24,241 bases of DNA from Methyloceanibacter sp. (GCA_022865725.1 JALHTP010000234.1:1-24241), one strand, 5' to 3'. Shown: positions 16,563 through 24,241, numbered from the stretch's first letter. The notes: a model not told the origin generated them from the letters alone. Translations and numbers: made by a program.

Positions 16563-16678
16563 CGGCCAACCTCTCGCTCGTGGGCGGCCCCAACGTTTGC
16601 GTTGCAGCACGGGGGCACCGGTTGGCGGCCTCCTTTAGCAGTTTGCTGCGGGTTTGGGAAGGTATCCCTCTCGGCGCT

Positions 16679-17371
16679 TCATCGTGTCTTGGGCTTCTTC
16701 GCCGCCGCAGGGCCACGGGCGAACAGCCAGCCGAACAGATAAGCGGCGGCGAGCGCGCCAAGCAGCTGGGCAAGGATGAAGCCCGGAACGTCGCCAGGGG
16801 CAATGCCTGCAAAGGTGTCGCTCAGGCTGCGCGCGATGGTCACGGCCGGATTGGCGAAGGAGGTCGAGGCGGTGAACCAATAGGCGGAGGTAATGTAGAG
16901 GCCGACCGCCATTGCCACCGCATCGGGCTTGAAGCGAATGCAGCCGAGGATCGTCGCGATCAGGCCGAACGTGGCGATGAACTCTCCCGCCCATTGTCCG
17001 ACCCCCGTCCGCGCCGTCGAGCCGATCTGGATGAGATCGAGGCCGAACATCAGATGCGCGAGCACCGCGCCCAGGCAGCCGCCGACGATCTGCACCACGA
17101 TATAGGCGGCGGTCGTGCGGAGATCGAGCGCGCCGCGCAATGCCATCACCAGGCTCACCGCCGGATTGAAATGTGCGCCGGAGATGGGCGCGAAGATGGT
17201 GATGATGACGAACAGCACGGCGCCGGTCGCAAGCGTGTTGCAGAGCAGCGCGATGGCCTGATTACCGCCGGCGAGATTCTCCGCCATGATGCCGGAGCCG
17301 ACCACGGCCATCACGAGAATCAGCGTGCCGAGCGCCTCGGCCGCCAGCCGCCGCGTCAGATCGAAGTTCAT
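16679..17371 (-). CDS. aqpS: aquaporin (MIP family), AqpS-like
   Basis: Channel protein of 230 residues with six membrane helices and both pore loops: FNPAV with N69-P70-A71 and FANPAVTIAR with N174-P175-A176 and the selectivity arginine. The sequence YITSAYWFTASTSFANP is of the type I associate with AqpS. In Sinorhizobium meliloti AqpS replaces the ArsB pump in an ars operon and lets As(III) out of the cell. Lying downstream of arsM on the same strand supports an arsenic role, but a palindromic repeat separates the two. Water, glycerol or methylated arsenicals are also possible cargo. The gene name rests on similarity of style and context. Confidence 0.8.
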   Translation of the reverse strand: MNFDLTRRLAAEALGTLILVMAVVGSGIMAENLAGGNQAIALLCNTLATGAVLFVIITIFAPISGAHFNPAVSLVMALRGALDLRTTAAYIVVQIVGGCLGAVLAHLMFGLDLIQIGSTARTGVGQWAGEFIATFGLIATILGCIRFKPDAVAMAVGLYITSAYWFTASTSFANPAVTIARSLSDTFAGIAPGDVPGFILAQLLGALAAAYLFGWLFARGPAAAKKPKTR

Positions 17372-17390
17372 GCCGCTCCCCCCAACCCTT

Positions 17391-17490
17391 TGTCATTGCC
17401 CGGCTCGACCGGGCAATCCAGTAACCATGGCGCTCACAGATTGATCGAGATCTGTAGTTACTAGATTCCCGCTTTCGTGGGAATGACAGC
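17391..17490. repeat. palindromic intergenic repeat between aqpS and arsM
   Basis: An element of about 100 bp starts TGTCATTGCCCGGCTCGACC and ends CCCGCTTTCGTGGGAATGACA. Arms pair along the length: TGTCATT/AATGACA, CCCGG/CCGGG, AGTAAC/GTTACT (near 17420 and 17457) and CAGAT/ATCTG in the centre. Elements with these ends are familiar in Bradyrhizobium-like genomes. It can fold as a long hairpin in RNA and may attenuate or terminate transcription between arsM and aqpS. Confidence 0.75.
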
Positions 17491-17523
17491 CGAACTCATG
17501 GATACGCTTCGGATCGCCCCTTG

Positions 17524-18579
17524 CTAGCAACAGCCGCCGCCCCCGGATTTCGCAGGCGCCGACGCCGTGGCGAAGGGGATCGACGTGCCGCAGCCGGGGA
17601 AGATCCCGTAATGCGTCGCGAAGTCGCCGACGAATTCGAAATGCGGGCGAAAGCGCGTGTCGGCCAGCATGCGCCAAGTATTGCCGCAGACCGGAAACAC
17701 CTTGCCGCGCTCGATCAGATGATGCCCGTCAAGCTCGAACGCGTCAGGCTGGTCGGCGATCGTGCCCTTGTAGATCACCGCCTGGCCGTAATCCTCGCAC
17801 GCCGTCTCGAGCCCATCGAGCTTGAACAGCCGGTAGGTCGCCGAGAAGAATTTCGCCTGACCGAGCTTCGCCCGCATCGCCTCGTTCTCGATGTCGATGG
17901 GCCGGCTCGTCACCAGCCTTGGATCGAGGAAGCCCGCCTGTTTCGCCATCGGAAGAAAGTCGTTCCAGTACAGCGCGCCGCCCAGGCACTCGCCATAGAG
18001 CACGGGATCGGCCCGCACGCTGTCGGAGAGGCGCCGGTCGCAATAGACATCGGCGAAATACAGCTCGCCGCCCGGCTTGAGCAGATCGAAGGCGCCGCGC
18101 AACACCGCCAGCTTGTCGACGCAGAGATTGATCACGCAGTTCGACACCACCACATCGAAGCTGGCGGGCGCGAGGCCTAGCTCGTCGAGCTTCTCAAGAT
18201 AGCCCTTGAGGAATCTGACATTGGGCCGCGCATAGGCGAATTGCCGCCGGTGCCAGTCGATGTGCGACTCGGCGGTGCGAAGCTGCTCGTCGGTCATGTC
18301 GACGCCGACGACCTCACCTTCTTGTCCCACTAGTTGAGCGATAAGATAGGCGTCGCGGCCCGAGCCGGAGCCGAGATCGAGCACCCGGCAGCCCGACAGC
18401 GCCGAAGGGATCGCGATGCCGCAGCCATAATATTTGGCGCGCACCTCCTCATGCACGTTGGCGAGCAGCGCCTCCAGATGGGCAGGCACGGAGCCGCCGT
18501 CGCAGCAGGCCGAGGTCTTCAGATCCTTGGAGCTTTTCAGGACCTTGCCGTAATAGTCCTTCACCACTTCGAGATTCAT
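17524..18579 (-). CDS. arsM: arsenite S-adenosylmethionine methyltransferase
   Basis: Methylates As(III) to mono-, di- and trimethyl arsenicals, the last volatile. Protein of 351 residues. The SAM motif VLDLGSGSGRDAYLI (66-80) is followed by VGVDM. The arsenic-binding cysteines are all present: C26 (SACC), C53 (YYGCG), C148 (SNCV) and C198 (GECLGGALY), matching C44, C72, C174 and C224 of algal ArsM. The C-terminus ends in a GGGG-Cys-Cys tail, probably an additional metal or arsenic site. ATG 18579 has GGAG eight bases upstream. No arsR regulator lies within the window, so control is not clear. Confidence 0.95.
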   Translation of the reverse strand: MNLEVVKDYYGKVLKSSKDLKTSACCDGGSVPAHLEALLANVHEEVRAKYYGCGIAIPSALSGCRVLDLGSGSGRDAYLIAQLVGQEGEVVGVDMTDEQLRTAESHIDWHRRQFAYARPNVRFLKGYLEKLDELGLAPASFDVVVSNCVINLCVDKLAVLRGAFDLLKPGGELYFADVYCDRRLSDSVRADPVLYGECLGGALYWNDFLPMAKQAGFLDPRLVTSRPIDIENEAMRAKLGQAKFFSATYRLFKLDGLETACEDYGQAVIYKGTIADQPDAFELDGHHLIERGKVFPVCGNTWRMLADTRFRPHFEFVGDFATHYGIFPGCGTSIPFATASAPAKSGGGGCC

Positions 18580-18911
18580 GACGCTGCTCCATGAGGCGGA
18601 AGCCGAGGCGGCAACCTAGCATTGCTCCTTGTTGATGGGGTAGGAACAAAGCCGTGAGGGATCGTCGCGAGCGCGCGATTGCATTGGTGGCAAAAATTTC
18701 CGCTCGATTTGCGAGCTTCGCGCAATAGCCCCCATCAAGCGGGCGGCGCTGCGCTTTATCGCGGTTCCACGGCCGAGGTCCAATAGCGACCGGCTATGAT
18801 GGTGGTCATCAATCGGCATTTCAGTCTCGAGTCCAATCGGGCTCTGTAGAGGGAGCTGCCAAGAGGCAGCCAACACCCCAGCCCAATAATTCAAGCCGAA
18901 AGGAACTCCCC
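18580..18911. other. intergenic region between divergent arsM and YHS gene
   Basis: 332 bases with no credible gene. It should hold the promoters of both arsM (-) and the YHS protein (+). I see no convincing -35/-10 pair or ArsR operator. A small hairpin GCTGCC-AAGA-GGCAGC lies at 18855-18870, about 40 bases before the YHS start. TTGATGGGG (about 18633) and CCCCATCAA (about 18730) form a distant inverted repeat. Confidence 0.45.
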
Positions 18912-19388
18912 ATGTGGAAATCACTGATTTTGCCGCTACTCGGAGTCGTTGCGCCAATCGGGTCGGCGCAAGGCGTCGATGAGATCAATGTATCGAAAGG
19001 CGGAACCCTGGCCGGGCCAGGCCTCGCCGTTCATGGCTACGATGTCGTGGCCTTTTTCACCGAAGGAAAGCCCGCGTTCGGCTCGGACGCGCACGCCCTG
19101 GCCCACGGGGGCGGAACCTACCGCTTCGCCAGCCGGGCGAACCTCGATGCGTTCAAGGCCAACCCCGCCAAATACGAGCCGGCCTATGGCGGCTTCTGCG
19201 CCTATGGCACGGCGCTCGGCAAGAAGTTCGACGGCGACCCGCGCTTTTGGAAGATCGTCGACGGCAGGCTCTATCTCAATCTCAACGGCGACATCCAGGC
19301 CGAATGGTCCAAGGACATCGCCGGCAATATCGCTAAGGCCGACAAGAATTGGGGCCGCGTCCGCGGCGTCGCCGTCGCAAAGCTCTAA
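18912..19388 (+). CDS. exported YHS-domain protein
   Basis: Protein of 158 residues. Residues 1-19 are a signal peptide (SLILPLLGVVAPIGSAQ). The YHS-type core follows: GLAVHGYDVVAFFTEGKP, then YRFASRANLDAFKANPAKY and EPAYGGFCAYGTALGKK, and ends with a WSKDIAGNI helix. YHS domains often bind metals or haem-like ligands; the best-known relatives are found in metal transport and sensing. The ribosome site AAAGGAA is about eight bases upstream. It is divergent from arsM, which hints at metal handling. No catalytic activity can be assigned. The next gene begins 71 bases downstream on the same strand. Confidence 0.88.
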   Translation: MWKSLILPLLGVVAPIGSAQGVDEINVSKGGTLAGPGLAVHGYDVVAFFTEGKPAFGSDAHALAHGGGTYRFASRANLDAFKANPAKYEPAYGGFCAYGTALGKKFDGDPRFWKIVDGRLYLNLNGDIQAEWSKDIAGNIAKADKNWGRVRGVAVAKL

Positions 19389-19459
19389 CCGTGGCTGCAA
19401 GCAATCGCCGGCTTCGGACCGACCGCCCGAAGCCAGCCACGCATCAGGACCAAATCGTC

Positions 19460-20104
19460 ATGGCATCGTCCTCGGACATCGCATTCTCCCCTGCCGTCAA
19501 ATCCGTGCAGGAACGGCGCGGCTCGCGTACGGCCTATGCCCGCATGGAAAAGAAGGGCGGCTTCGCCACGACCATCGAGCCCGGCCTCGCCGGCTTCATC
19601 GCGGAAGCTCGATCGTTCTACCTGGCGACCGCCAGCAAGGATGGCCAGCCTTATGTCCAGCATCGCGGCGGGCCCCCCGGTTTCTTGCGCGTTCTCGACG
19701 AGAAGACGCTCGCCTTTGCCGATTTCGGCGGCAACCGGCAATACATCACCACCGGCAATCTCGCCGAGAATGCCCGCGCCATGATCTTCCTCATGGATTA
19801 TCAGAACCGCCGGCGGGTGAAGATCTGGGGCACCGCCCGCGTGGTCGAGCATGACGCCGAGCTCAATGCCCGCCTGTTCCCTGAAGGCTACAAGGCCCGC
19901 GCGGAAGCCGTGATCCTGTTCACCATCGAGGCATGGGATGCCAATTGCCCGCAGCACATCCGGCAAATGCTGTTCGCCGAGGACGTTGCCCGCGTCGTTG
20001 ACGAGTTGAAAGATCGCGTCATCCAGCTCGAAGCCGAGAATGCGCGCTTGCGCGGCGCTCTTTCGGACTCGAAACTCCATTCTTCTGAAGGACAGGGACA
20101 ATGA
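19460..20104 (+). CDS. pyridoxamine 5'-phosphate oxidase-like FMN protein
   Basis: Protein of 214 residues from ATG 19460; a longer frame from 19349 overlaps the YHS gene and is rejected. The split-barrel FMN core reads ARSFYLATASKDGQPYVQHRGGPPGFLRVLDEKTLAFADFGG, written here in pieces: FYLATASKDGQPYVQ, GPPGFLRVLD and LAFADFGGNRQY, with TGNLAENARAMIFLMDY and RRRVKIWGTARVV following. These flavoproteins reduce or bind F420/FMN-type substrates or act in stress response. The C-terminus (about 175-205) is a coiled-coil heptad helix, VVDELKDRVIQLEAENARLR, unusual for the family. Its stop overlaps the DJ-1 start by four bases (ATGA), so the two are co-translated. Confidence 0.85.
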   Translation: MASSSDIAFSPAVKSVQERRGSRTAYARMEKKGGFATTIEPGLAGFIAEARSFYLATASKDGQPYVQHRGGPPGFLRVLDEKTLAFADFGGNRQYITTGNLAENARAMIFLMDYQNRRRVKIWGTARVVEHDAELNARLFPEGYKARAEAVILFTIEAWDANCPQHIRQMLFAEDVARVVDELKDRVIQLEAENARLRGALSDSKLHSSEGQGQ

Positions 20105-20775
20105 GCACCCATCGCGCTTTTCCCAAGACGCCGGGCTTTCGCCTCGGCATCTATGTGTTCAAGGACGCCGAGATCGTGGACTTTGCCGCGCCCTACGGCG
20201 TGTTCTCCGTCGCGCGGCGTTTCGATCCCGAGCTCGACGCCTTTCTCATCGCCGACGCGATGCACCAAGTGCAAGCGCAAGCCGGCTTCACCGTCGTCCC
20301 GAATTACAGCTTTCTCGATCAGCCGGACATGGACGCCTTCCTCATCCCCGGCGGGTTCGGGACACGGCAAGAGACGCATAATGGGCGGCTGCACGACTTC
20401 ATCCGCGCGTTGCCTGAGAAGACGCTGCTGACATCCGTCTGCACCGGTTCCTGGATCTACGGCGCCATGGGCTTGCTCGACGGCAAGCCCGCCACCAACC
20501 GCAAGGAGCCCGACCGGCTCGAAGCCTCCAATTTCGGCAAGGTCCCCATCGACCGGCTGGCGGAGATCGCGCCTTCCTGCCGCATCTCCCGCGCTCGCGT
20601 GGTGGATGCCGGGCGCATCGTCACCGCCGGCGGCATCGCCTCGGGCATGGAGATGGGCTTTCATTTGCTCCGCCGCGCGGGCTACGACGAGAACTTCATC
20701 GCCGACGTCGCCCGCGTGATGGAATATGCCGGCGCCTATGGCCTCTACCGCGACGACATCGAATATTCGGCGTGA
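20101..20775 (+). CDS. DJ-1/PfpI family protein
   Basis: Protein of 224 residues with the class I amidotransferase-like fold. LGIYVFKDAEIVDFAAPYG (15-33) carries the acidic partner residue, AFLIPGGFGTR is the strand before the elbow, SVCTGSWIYG has the nucleophile C114 and VTAGGIASGMEMG (near the end) is the typical glycine-rich loop. It resembles isonitrile hydratase and the amidase part of AraC-type regulators, but there is no DNA-binding domain. The usual ATTHW segment is replaced by ATNRKEPDRLE, so the substrate may differ. It shares an ATGA overlap with the flavoprotein gene and is convergent with rlmE (14 bases apart). Reaction unknown. Confidence 0.88.
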   Translation: MSTHRAFPKTPGFRLGIYVFKDAEIVDFAAPYGVFSVARRFDPELDAFLIADAMHQVQAQAGFTVVPNYSFLDQPDMDAFLIPGGFGTRQETHNGRLHDFIRALPEKTLLTSVCTGSWIYGAMGLLDGKPATNRKEPDRLEASNFGKVPIDRLAEIAPSCRISRARVVDAGRIVTAGGIASGMEMGFHLLRRAGYDENFIADVARVMEYAGAYGLYRDDIEYSA

Positions 20776-20789
20776 CGGCGCGTGCGCCG

Positions 20790-21512
20790 CTAGCTCTCAC
20801 CCGGCGCGCCGCGGAAGCCGGTGGCGAGCACATACATTTCGGCGGAGTCCGCGCGTGAGGCTTTCGGCTTCACATGGCGCACCTTGGCGAACGAGCGGTT
20901 GAGCCGCGCCACGAGCTCCTGGCTCGCGCCGCCTTGCAGCACCTTGGCGAGAAAGACGCCGCCGGGCGCCAGGATGCTTTCGGCGAGATCGAGCGCCGCC
21001 TCGGCGAGACCCATGATGCGCAGATGGTCGGTCGGTCGATGCCCCGTCGCCGGCGCGTGCATGTCCGACAGCACGATATCGGCGTTCATGCCGTCCAAGG
21101 CCGCGCGGATCAACTCGGCCGTCTCCGGCTCGGTCATGTCGAGCGTGAGATGGGTGACGCCCGAGACCGGCTCAAACTCGGCGAGATCGAGGGCGATCAC
21201 GCGGCCCTTGCCGGCCATCAGTTGCACCCGCTGCGCGGCGATCTGGCTCCAGCCGCCGGGTGCTGCACCCAGATCGACCACGATCATGCCCGGCTTCAGC
21301 AGGCGATATTTGTCGTCGATCTCGGCGAGCTTGAAGGCGGCGCGGCTGCGATAGCCCCTGCGCTTCGCCTCGTCCACATAAGGATCGTTGAGCTGGCGCT
21401 GGAGCCAGCGGGTCGAAGCGATCTTCCGCCCCTTGGCGGTGCGGACCCTGACCGCAAGCTTCCTTGTGCCGCCAGAGCCCTCCGCGCCACGCCCTTTGGT
21501 CGACCTTACCAT
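20790..21512 (-). CDS. rlmE: 23S rRNA 2'-O-ribose methyltransferase
   Basis: FtsJ/RrmJ family; methylates the 2'-OH of U2552 in 23S rRNA in the last steps of 50S assembly. Protein of 240 residues. The K-D-K-E tetrad is present: K61 (RSRAAFKL), D150 (VLSDMHAPATGH), K190 (FLAKVLQGG) and E225 (SAEMYVLATGF). SAM motif VVDLGAAPGGWSQIA (78-92) is intact. A basic N-terminal tail (about 30 residues rich in R, K and G) is typical of alphaproteobacterial members. The Ppx/GppA gene lies upstream on the same strand, but a plus-strand MFS gene is inserted between them. Confidence 0.95.
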   Translation of the reverse strand: MVRSTKGRGAEGSGGTRKLAVRVRTAKGRKIASTRWLQRQLNDPYVDEAKRRGYRSRAAFKLAEIDDKYRLLKPGMIVVDLGAAPGGWSQIAAQRVQLMAGKGRVIALDLAEFEPVSGVTHLTLDMTEPETAELIRAALDGMNADIVLSDMHAPATGHRPTDHLRIMGLAEAALDLAESILAPGGVFLAKVLQGGASQELVARLNRSFAKVRHVKPKASRADSAEMYVLATGFRGAPGES

Positions 21513-21600
21513 ATGTTAATCACCCTATCCGGCGGCTGCCCTTGACGCTCCCGCCCGCTTCGCCCCATCTGCGCCTTGGCGCCCCTCTAACACCTGCCAC

Positions 21601-23025
21601 ATGCCCCGCTATTTCGTCACGCTCATCGTCGCCGTCGCCCTCTTCATGGAGACGATGGATTCGACCGTGATCGCGACGTCGCTGCCGGCCATCGCCGCCG
21701 ATCTGCACGAGGACCCGATCGCGCTCAAGCTTGCGCTCACCTCGTATCTCTTGTCGCTTGCCGTGTTTATTCCGTTAAGCGGCTGGATGGCCGACCGCTT
21801 CGGCGCCCGCACCGTGTTCCGCGCGGCCATCGTCGTGTTCACGCTCGGCTCGGCGGCGTGCGGCTTCGCCCAGGGGCTCCCCGACTTTATCCTGTTCCGC
21901 ATCATCCAGGGCATGGGCGGCGCCATGATGGTGCCGGTCGGGCGGCTGGTCATTTTGCGGACGGTGCCGAAATCCGAGCTCATCTCGGCGCTCGCCTGGC
22001 TCACCATTCCGGCGCTGATGGGGCCGGTGATCGGGCCCCCGCTCGGCGGCTTCATCACCACCTTCATCTCCTGGCGCTGGATCTTCTGGATCAACATCCC
22101 CGTCGGGCTCATCGGCGTGGTCCTCGCCACTCTCTATGTGGCCGACATTCGCGAAGAAGGTCTGCCGCCGCTCGACATCAAAGGCTTCATTCTCTCCGGC
22201 ATCGGGCTTGCCGGGCTTGCCTTCGGCGTCACCACCATCGGCCAGGGACTGTTCCCGCCTTCGGTCGTGGTCGGGTTGCTGGTGGCGGGCGCCGTCGGCT
22301 GTTGGCTCTATGTCCGCCACGCGCGTACCGCGCCAGCGCCGCTGCTCGATCTCACTTTGCTCAAGGTCGACACGTTCTTTGCCAGCGTGGTGGGCGGCTT
22401 TTTCTACCGCATCGGCGTGGGCGCCCTTCCCTTTCTCTTGCCGCTGATGTTGCAGCTCGGCTTCGGCCTGAACGCTCTGCAATCGGGGCTTCTGACCTTT
22501 GCCAGCGCCGCCGGAGCCGTCGCCATGAAGACCACGGCGGCGCCGATCCTGCGCCGCTTCGGCTTCAAGCGCGTGCTGGTGACCAACGCCGTGGTGAGCA
22601 GTCTCTTTCTCGCTGCCATCGCGCTGTTCACCGCCGGCACGCCGCACGCCGTCGTGCTCAGCCTGCTGTTGGTCGGCGGCTTCCTGAAGTCGCTCGAGTT
22701 CACATCCATCAACTCGATCGCCTATGCCGATATCGACATCAAAGCCATGAGCCGGGCGACGAGCTTCGCCAGCGTGGCGCAGCAGCTATCGCTCTCGTCC
22801 GGGGTAGCGCTGGGCGCCCTCGTGCTCGAGGTCCAGCGCATGGGACGTCCCGATGCGGCCGTCGTGGCGAGCGATTTCCCGTTGGCCTTCATTTTGGTGG
22901 CGGCAATCGCGGCGAGTTCAGCCTTCGTCTTCGCGCGGCTGCCCAAGGATGCCGGCGCCAACCTCTCGGCTAGGGCCCGCCCGGTCGGCGCCGAGCAGGA
23001 ATCGGCCTCCGCCTCGCAGATATAG
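21601..23025 (+). CDS. MFS drug-resistance transporter, DHA2 type
   Basis: Integral inner-membrane exporter of 474 residues with many hydrophobic helices. Helix 1 carries LFMETMDSTVIATSLPAIA (the DHA motif with the acidic residue), loop 2-3 has GWMADRFGARTVFR (motif A) and helix 5 has LMGPVIGPPLGGFI (motif C of antiporters), followed by SWRWIFWINIPVG, typical of EmrB/QacA. It probably pumps drugs or metabolites out using protons. No membrane-fusion partner gene is nearby. No Shine-Dalgarno is seen before ATG 21601. It is divergent from rlmE and convergent with the Ppx/GppA gene. Cargo unknown. Confidence 0.93.
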   Translation: MPRYFVTLIVAVALFMETMDSTVIATSLPAIAADLHEDPIALKLALTSYLLSLAVFIPLSGWMADRFGARTVFRAAIVVFTLGSAACGFAQGLPDFILFRIIQGMGGAMMVPVGRLVILRTVPKSELISALAWLTIPALMGPVIGPPLGGFITTFISWRWIFWINIPVGLIGVVLATLYVADIREEGLPPLDIKGFILSGIGLAGLAFGVTTIGQGLFPPSVVVGLLVAGAVGCWLYVRHARTAPAPLLDLTLLKVDTFFASVVGGFFYRIGVGALPFLLPLMLQLGFGLNALQSGLLTFASAAGAVAMKTTAAPILRRFGFKRVLVTNAVVSSLFLAAIALFTAGTPHAVVLSLLLVGGFLKSLEFTSINSIAYADIDIKAMSRATSFASVAQQLSLSSGVALGALVLEVQRMGRPDAAVVASDFPLAFILVAAIAASSAFVFARLPKDAGANLSARARPVGAEQESASASQI

Positions 23026-23026
23026 A

Positions 23027-23071
23027 GCATGATCCGGAAAAGTGGGAACCGGTTTTCCGATAAGATCATGC
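23027..23071. repeat. GCATGATC...GATCATGC palindromic element
   Basis: Nested inverted repeat: GCATGATC (23027-23034) with GATCATGC (23064-23071), and CGGAAAA pairing with TTTTCCG inside, around GTGGGAACCGG. I recall this sequence as very abundant between genes in Hyphomicrobiales. It lies between two convergent stop codons (23025 and 23093), so it could serve as a bidirectional terminator. Confidence 0.8.
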
Positions 23072-23092
23072 GCAAATAAGACCTAGCGTCTT

Positions 23093-24241
23093 TCAGCGCC
23101 GTCTTTGCGCCCCGGCGCCCTGCCTTCCGCCAGTGCCCTGCCGGATGGAGCGGCGGTCGTGGCCGTCCTCCGCCATCAGCGTGGTGAGAATGCCTTCGCG
23201 CAAGCCCCGGTCGGCCACGCGCAGGCGCTCGCAGGGCCAGATCCTGAGCAGGGCCTCCAGGATGGCGCAGCCCGCCAGCACGAGATCGGCGCGCTCATGC
23301 CCGATGCAAGGCTGCGCCACGCGCTCGGCGTAGGACATGGCGATCAGGTCGCCGGAAACGCTGCGCACGTCGCGGGCCGAAAGCCAGCATCCATCGACGC
23401 GCGAGCGCTCATAGACCGGGAGCTTGAGATGAATGCCGGAGATCGTGGTGACCGTGCCCGAAGTGCCGAGGAAGTGGGCGCGCTTGCCGGCCACCCTGTC
23501 GCCGAAGCGATGCTTCTTCTCGAAGCCTTCGATGCTCGCCATCACGTCGCTCACCATCGCCTCGTAATTTTGCGGGGTGACGTCGCGGCCGCCATGGCGC
23601 TCGGCGAGATTGACCACGCCGATCGGCAAGGAGGTCCAGGCGGCGATGCAGCTCTGCACGTCGAGACGGTCGTTGAGCGTGCGCCGCCAAGGGCGATCGA
23701 GCCGAGCGAGGTCGAGCCAGATCAGCTCCGAGCTGCCGCCGCCAATGTCGAACACCAGCGCCCAGTCGCAATTGCGGTCGATCAGCGAGGCGCAGCCCGA
23801 CACCGCGAGCTTGGCCTCGGTCTCCTGCGTCACGATCTCGATATTGAGCCCGGTCTGGCGCTGCACGGCATCGATGAACTCGCCGCTATTGGCGGCGATG
23901 CGGCAGGCCTCGGTCGCGATCAGCCGCGAGCGCGTCACCGCGCGCCGGCTCATCTTCTCGGCGCAGATCTTGAGCGCTTCGAGCGTGCGGTTCATGGCGG
24001 CTGGCGAGAGCCGGCCCGAGCTCACCACGCCTTCGCCGAGACGGATGATGCGCGAGAACGCGTCGATGACGAGAAAGCCACGACGTGAGGGCTTGGCGAC
24101 GAGGAGCCGGCAATTATTGGTGCCGAGATCGAGAGCGCCATAGATGGAAGGCGCAGGCGCCCGCGCTGACGCGCCCGTGTCATCGTTGCCCTCGGCTGCC
24201 GCCGGGAGGCCATTGGCCGGCGCATTCGAGCGCGCGCGGGC
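23093..24241 (-). CDS. Ppx/GppA family phosphatase, 5' end outside window
   Basis: The frame is open from the stop at 23093 to the window edge (383 codons including the stop), with no start inside that I trust; a GTG at 24028 would cut off the nucleotide-binding motif. The phosphate-binding loop YGALDLGTNNCRLLVA lies near 24130-24085 and the second loop VFDIGGGSSELIW near 23750; GTSGTVTTISG is also present. Members hydrolyse polyphosphate or (p)ppGpp in the cytoplasm and act as members of the actin-like ATPase superfamily. The visible N-terminal part before the motif is Ala/Pro/Ser-rich and disordered. I recall this gene next to rlmE in Hyphomicrobiales, but here an MFS gene intervenes. Whether it is Ppx or GppA cannot be told. 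Confidence 0.93.
   Translation of the reverse strand, partial: ARARSNAPANGLPAAAEGNDDTGASARAPAPSIYGALDLGTNNCRLLVAKPSRRGFLVIDAFSRIIRLGEGVVSSGRLSPAAMNRTLEALKICAEKMSRRAVTRSRLIATEACRIAANSGEFIDAVQRQTGLNIEIVTQETEAKLAVSGCASLIDRNCDWALVFDIGGGSSELIWLDLARLDRPWRRTLNDRLDVQSCIAAWTSLPIGVVNLAERHGGRDVTPQNYEAMVSDVMASIEGFEKKHRFGDRVAGKRAHFLGTSGTVTTISGIHLKLPVYERSRVDGCWLSARDVRSVSGDLIAMSYAERVAQPCIGHERADLVLAGCAILEALLRIWPCERLRVADRGLREGILTTLMAEDGHDRRSIRQGTGGRQGAGAQRRR

Noticed and set aside
15564..16742. 392-codon plus-strand frame opposite guaB
   Set aside because: Antisense shadow of IMP dehydrogenase.

Overview
The window is GC-rich, densely coded DNA from an alphaproteobacterium, most likely of the order Hyphomicrobiales (Rhizobiales). 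Three things point there: the purine/rRNA-modification backbone (guaA, rsmB, MAPEG, guaB, rlmE, Ppx/GppA), the style of many proteins, and intergenic palindromes of types I associate with that order (GCATGATC...GATCATGC at 23027-23071; TGTCATTGCCCGG...GGGAATGACA at 17391-17490; CCTCCCCC/GGGGGAGG hairpins near 1, 4230, 5286 and 5736). The taxonomic call is from memory and is not a database result.

Layout. 1-683 holds no credible gene but several perfect hairpins. 684-2442 carries four small hypothetical genes, one of them DUF551-like and one a tiny secreted glycine-zipper-like protein. 2447-4072 is guaA (-). 4137-5760 is a repeat-rich cassette with a small-molecule methyltransferase (+) and a frameshifted DUF559 nuclease-like gene (-). 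5747-11366 is a four-gene minus-strand operon: a KamA-type radical-SAM aminomutase, two different ATP-grasp ligases, and a giant GNAT-HDAC-GNAT fusion. 11579-12178 is a secreted hypothetical protein (+). 12203-13929 is rsmB plus a MAPEG membrane protein (-), whose stop and start codons overlap by one base. 14203-15039 is an exported TPR protein (+), converging on guaB (15045-16562, -). 16679-18579 is an arsenic pair, an AqpS-like aquaporin and arsM (both -), separated by a palindromic repeat. 18912-20775 (+) is a YHS-domain exported protein, a PNPOx-like flavoprotein and a DJ-1/PfpI protein. 20790-21512 is rlmE (-). 21601-23025 is a DHA2-type MFS exporter (+). 23093-24241 is a Ppx/GppA phosphatase (-) whose 5' end lies beyond the window.

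How the genes fit together. guaA and guaB encode the two steps from IMP to GMP, and they bracket rsmB and the accessory operon. The accessory operon is the most interesting part. KamA keeps the residues that bind the lysine side chain, so it should make beta-lysine or a close relative. Two ATP-grasp enzymes could then join amino acids, and the fused acetyltransferase/deacetylase/acetyltransferase could add and remove N-acyl groups. I infer an undescribed acetylated beta-amino-acid peptide pathway, comparable in logic to N-acetyl-beta-lysine, NAGGN or pyrrolysine biosynthesis. The product is not known from the sequence. The ArsM/aquaporin pair is predicted to methylate and move arsenic.
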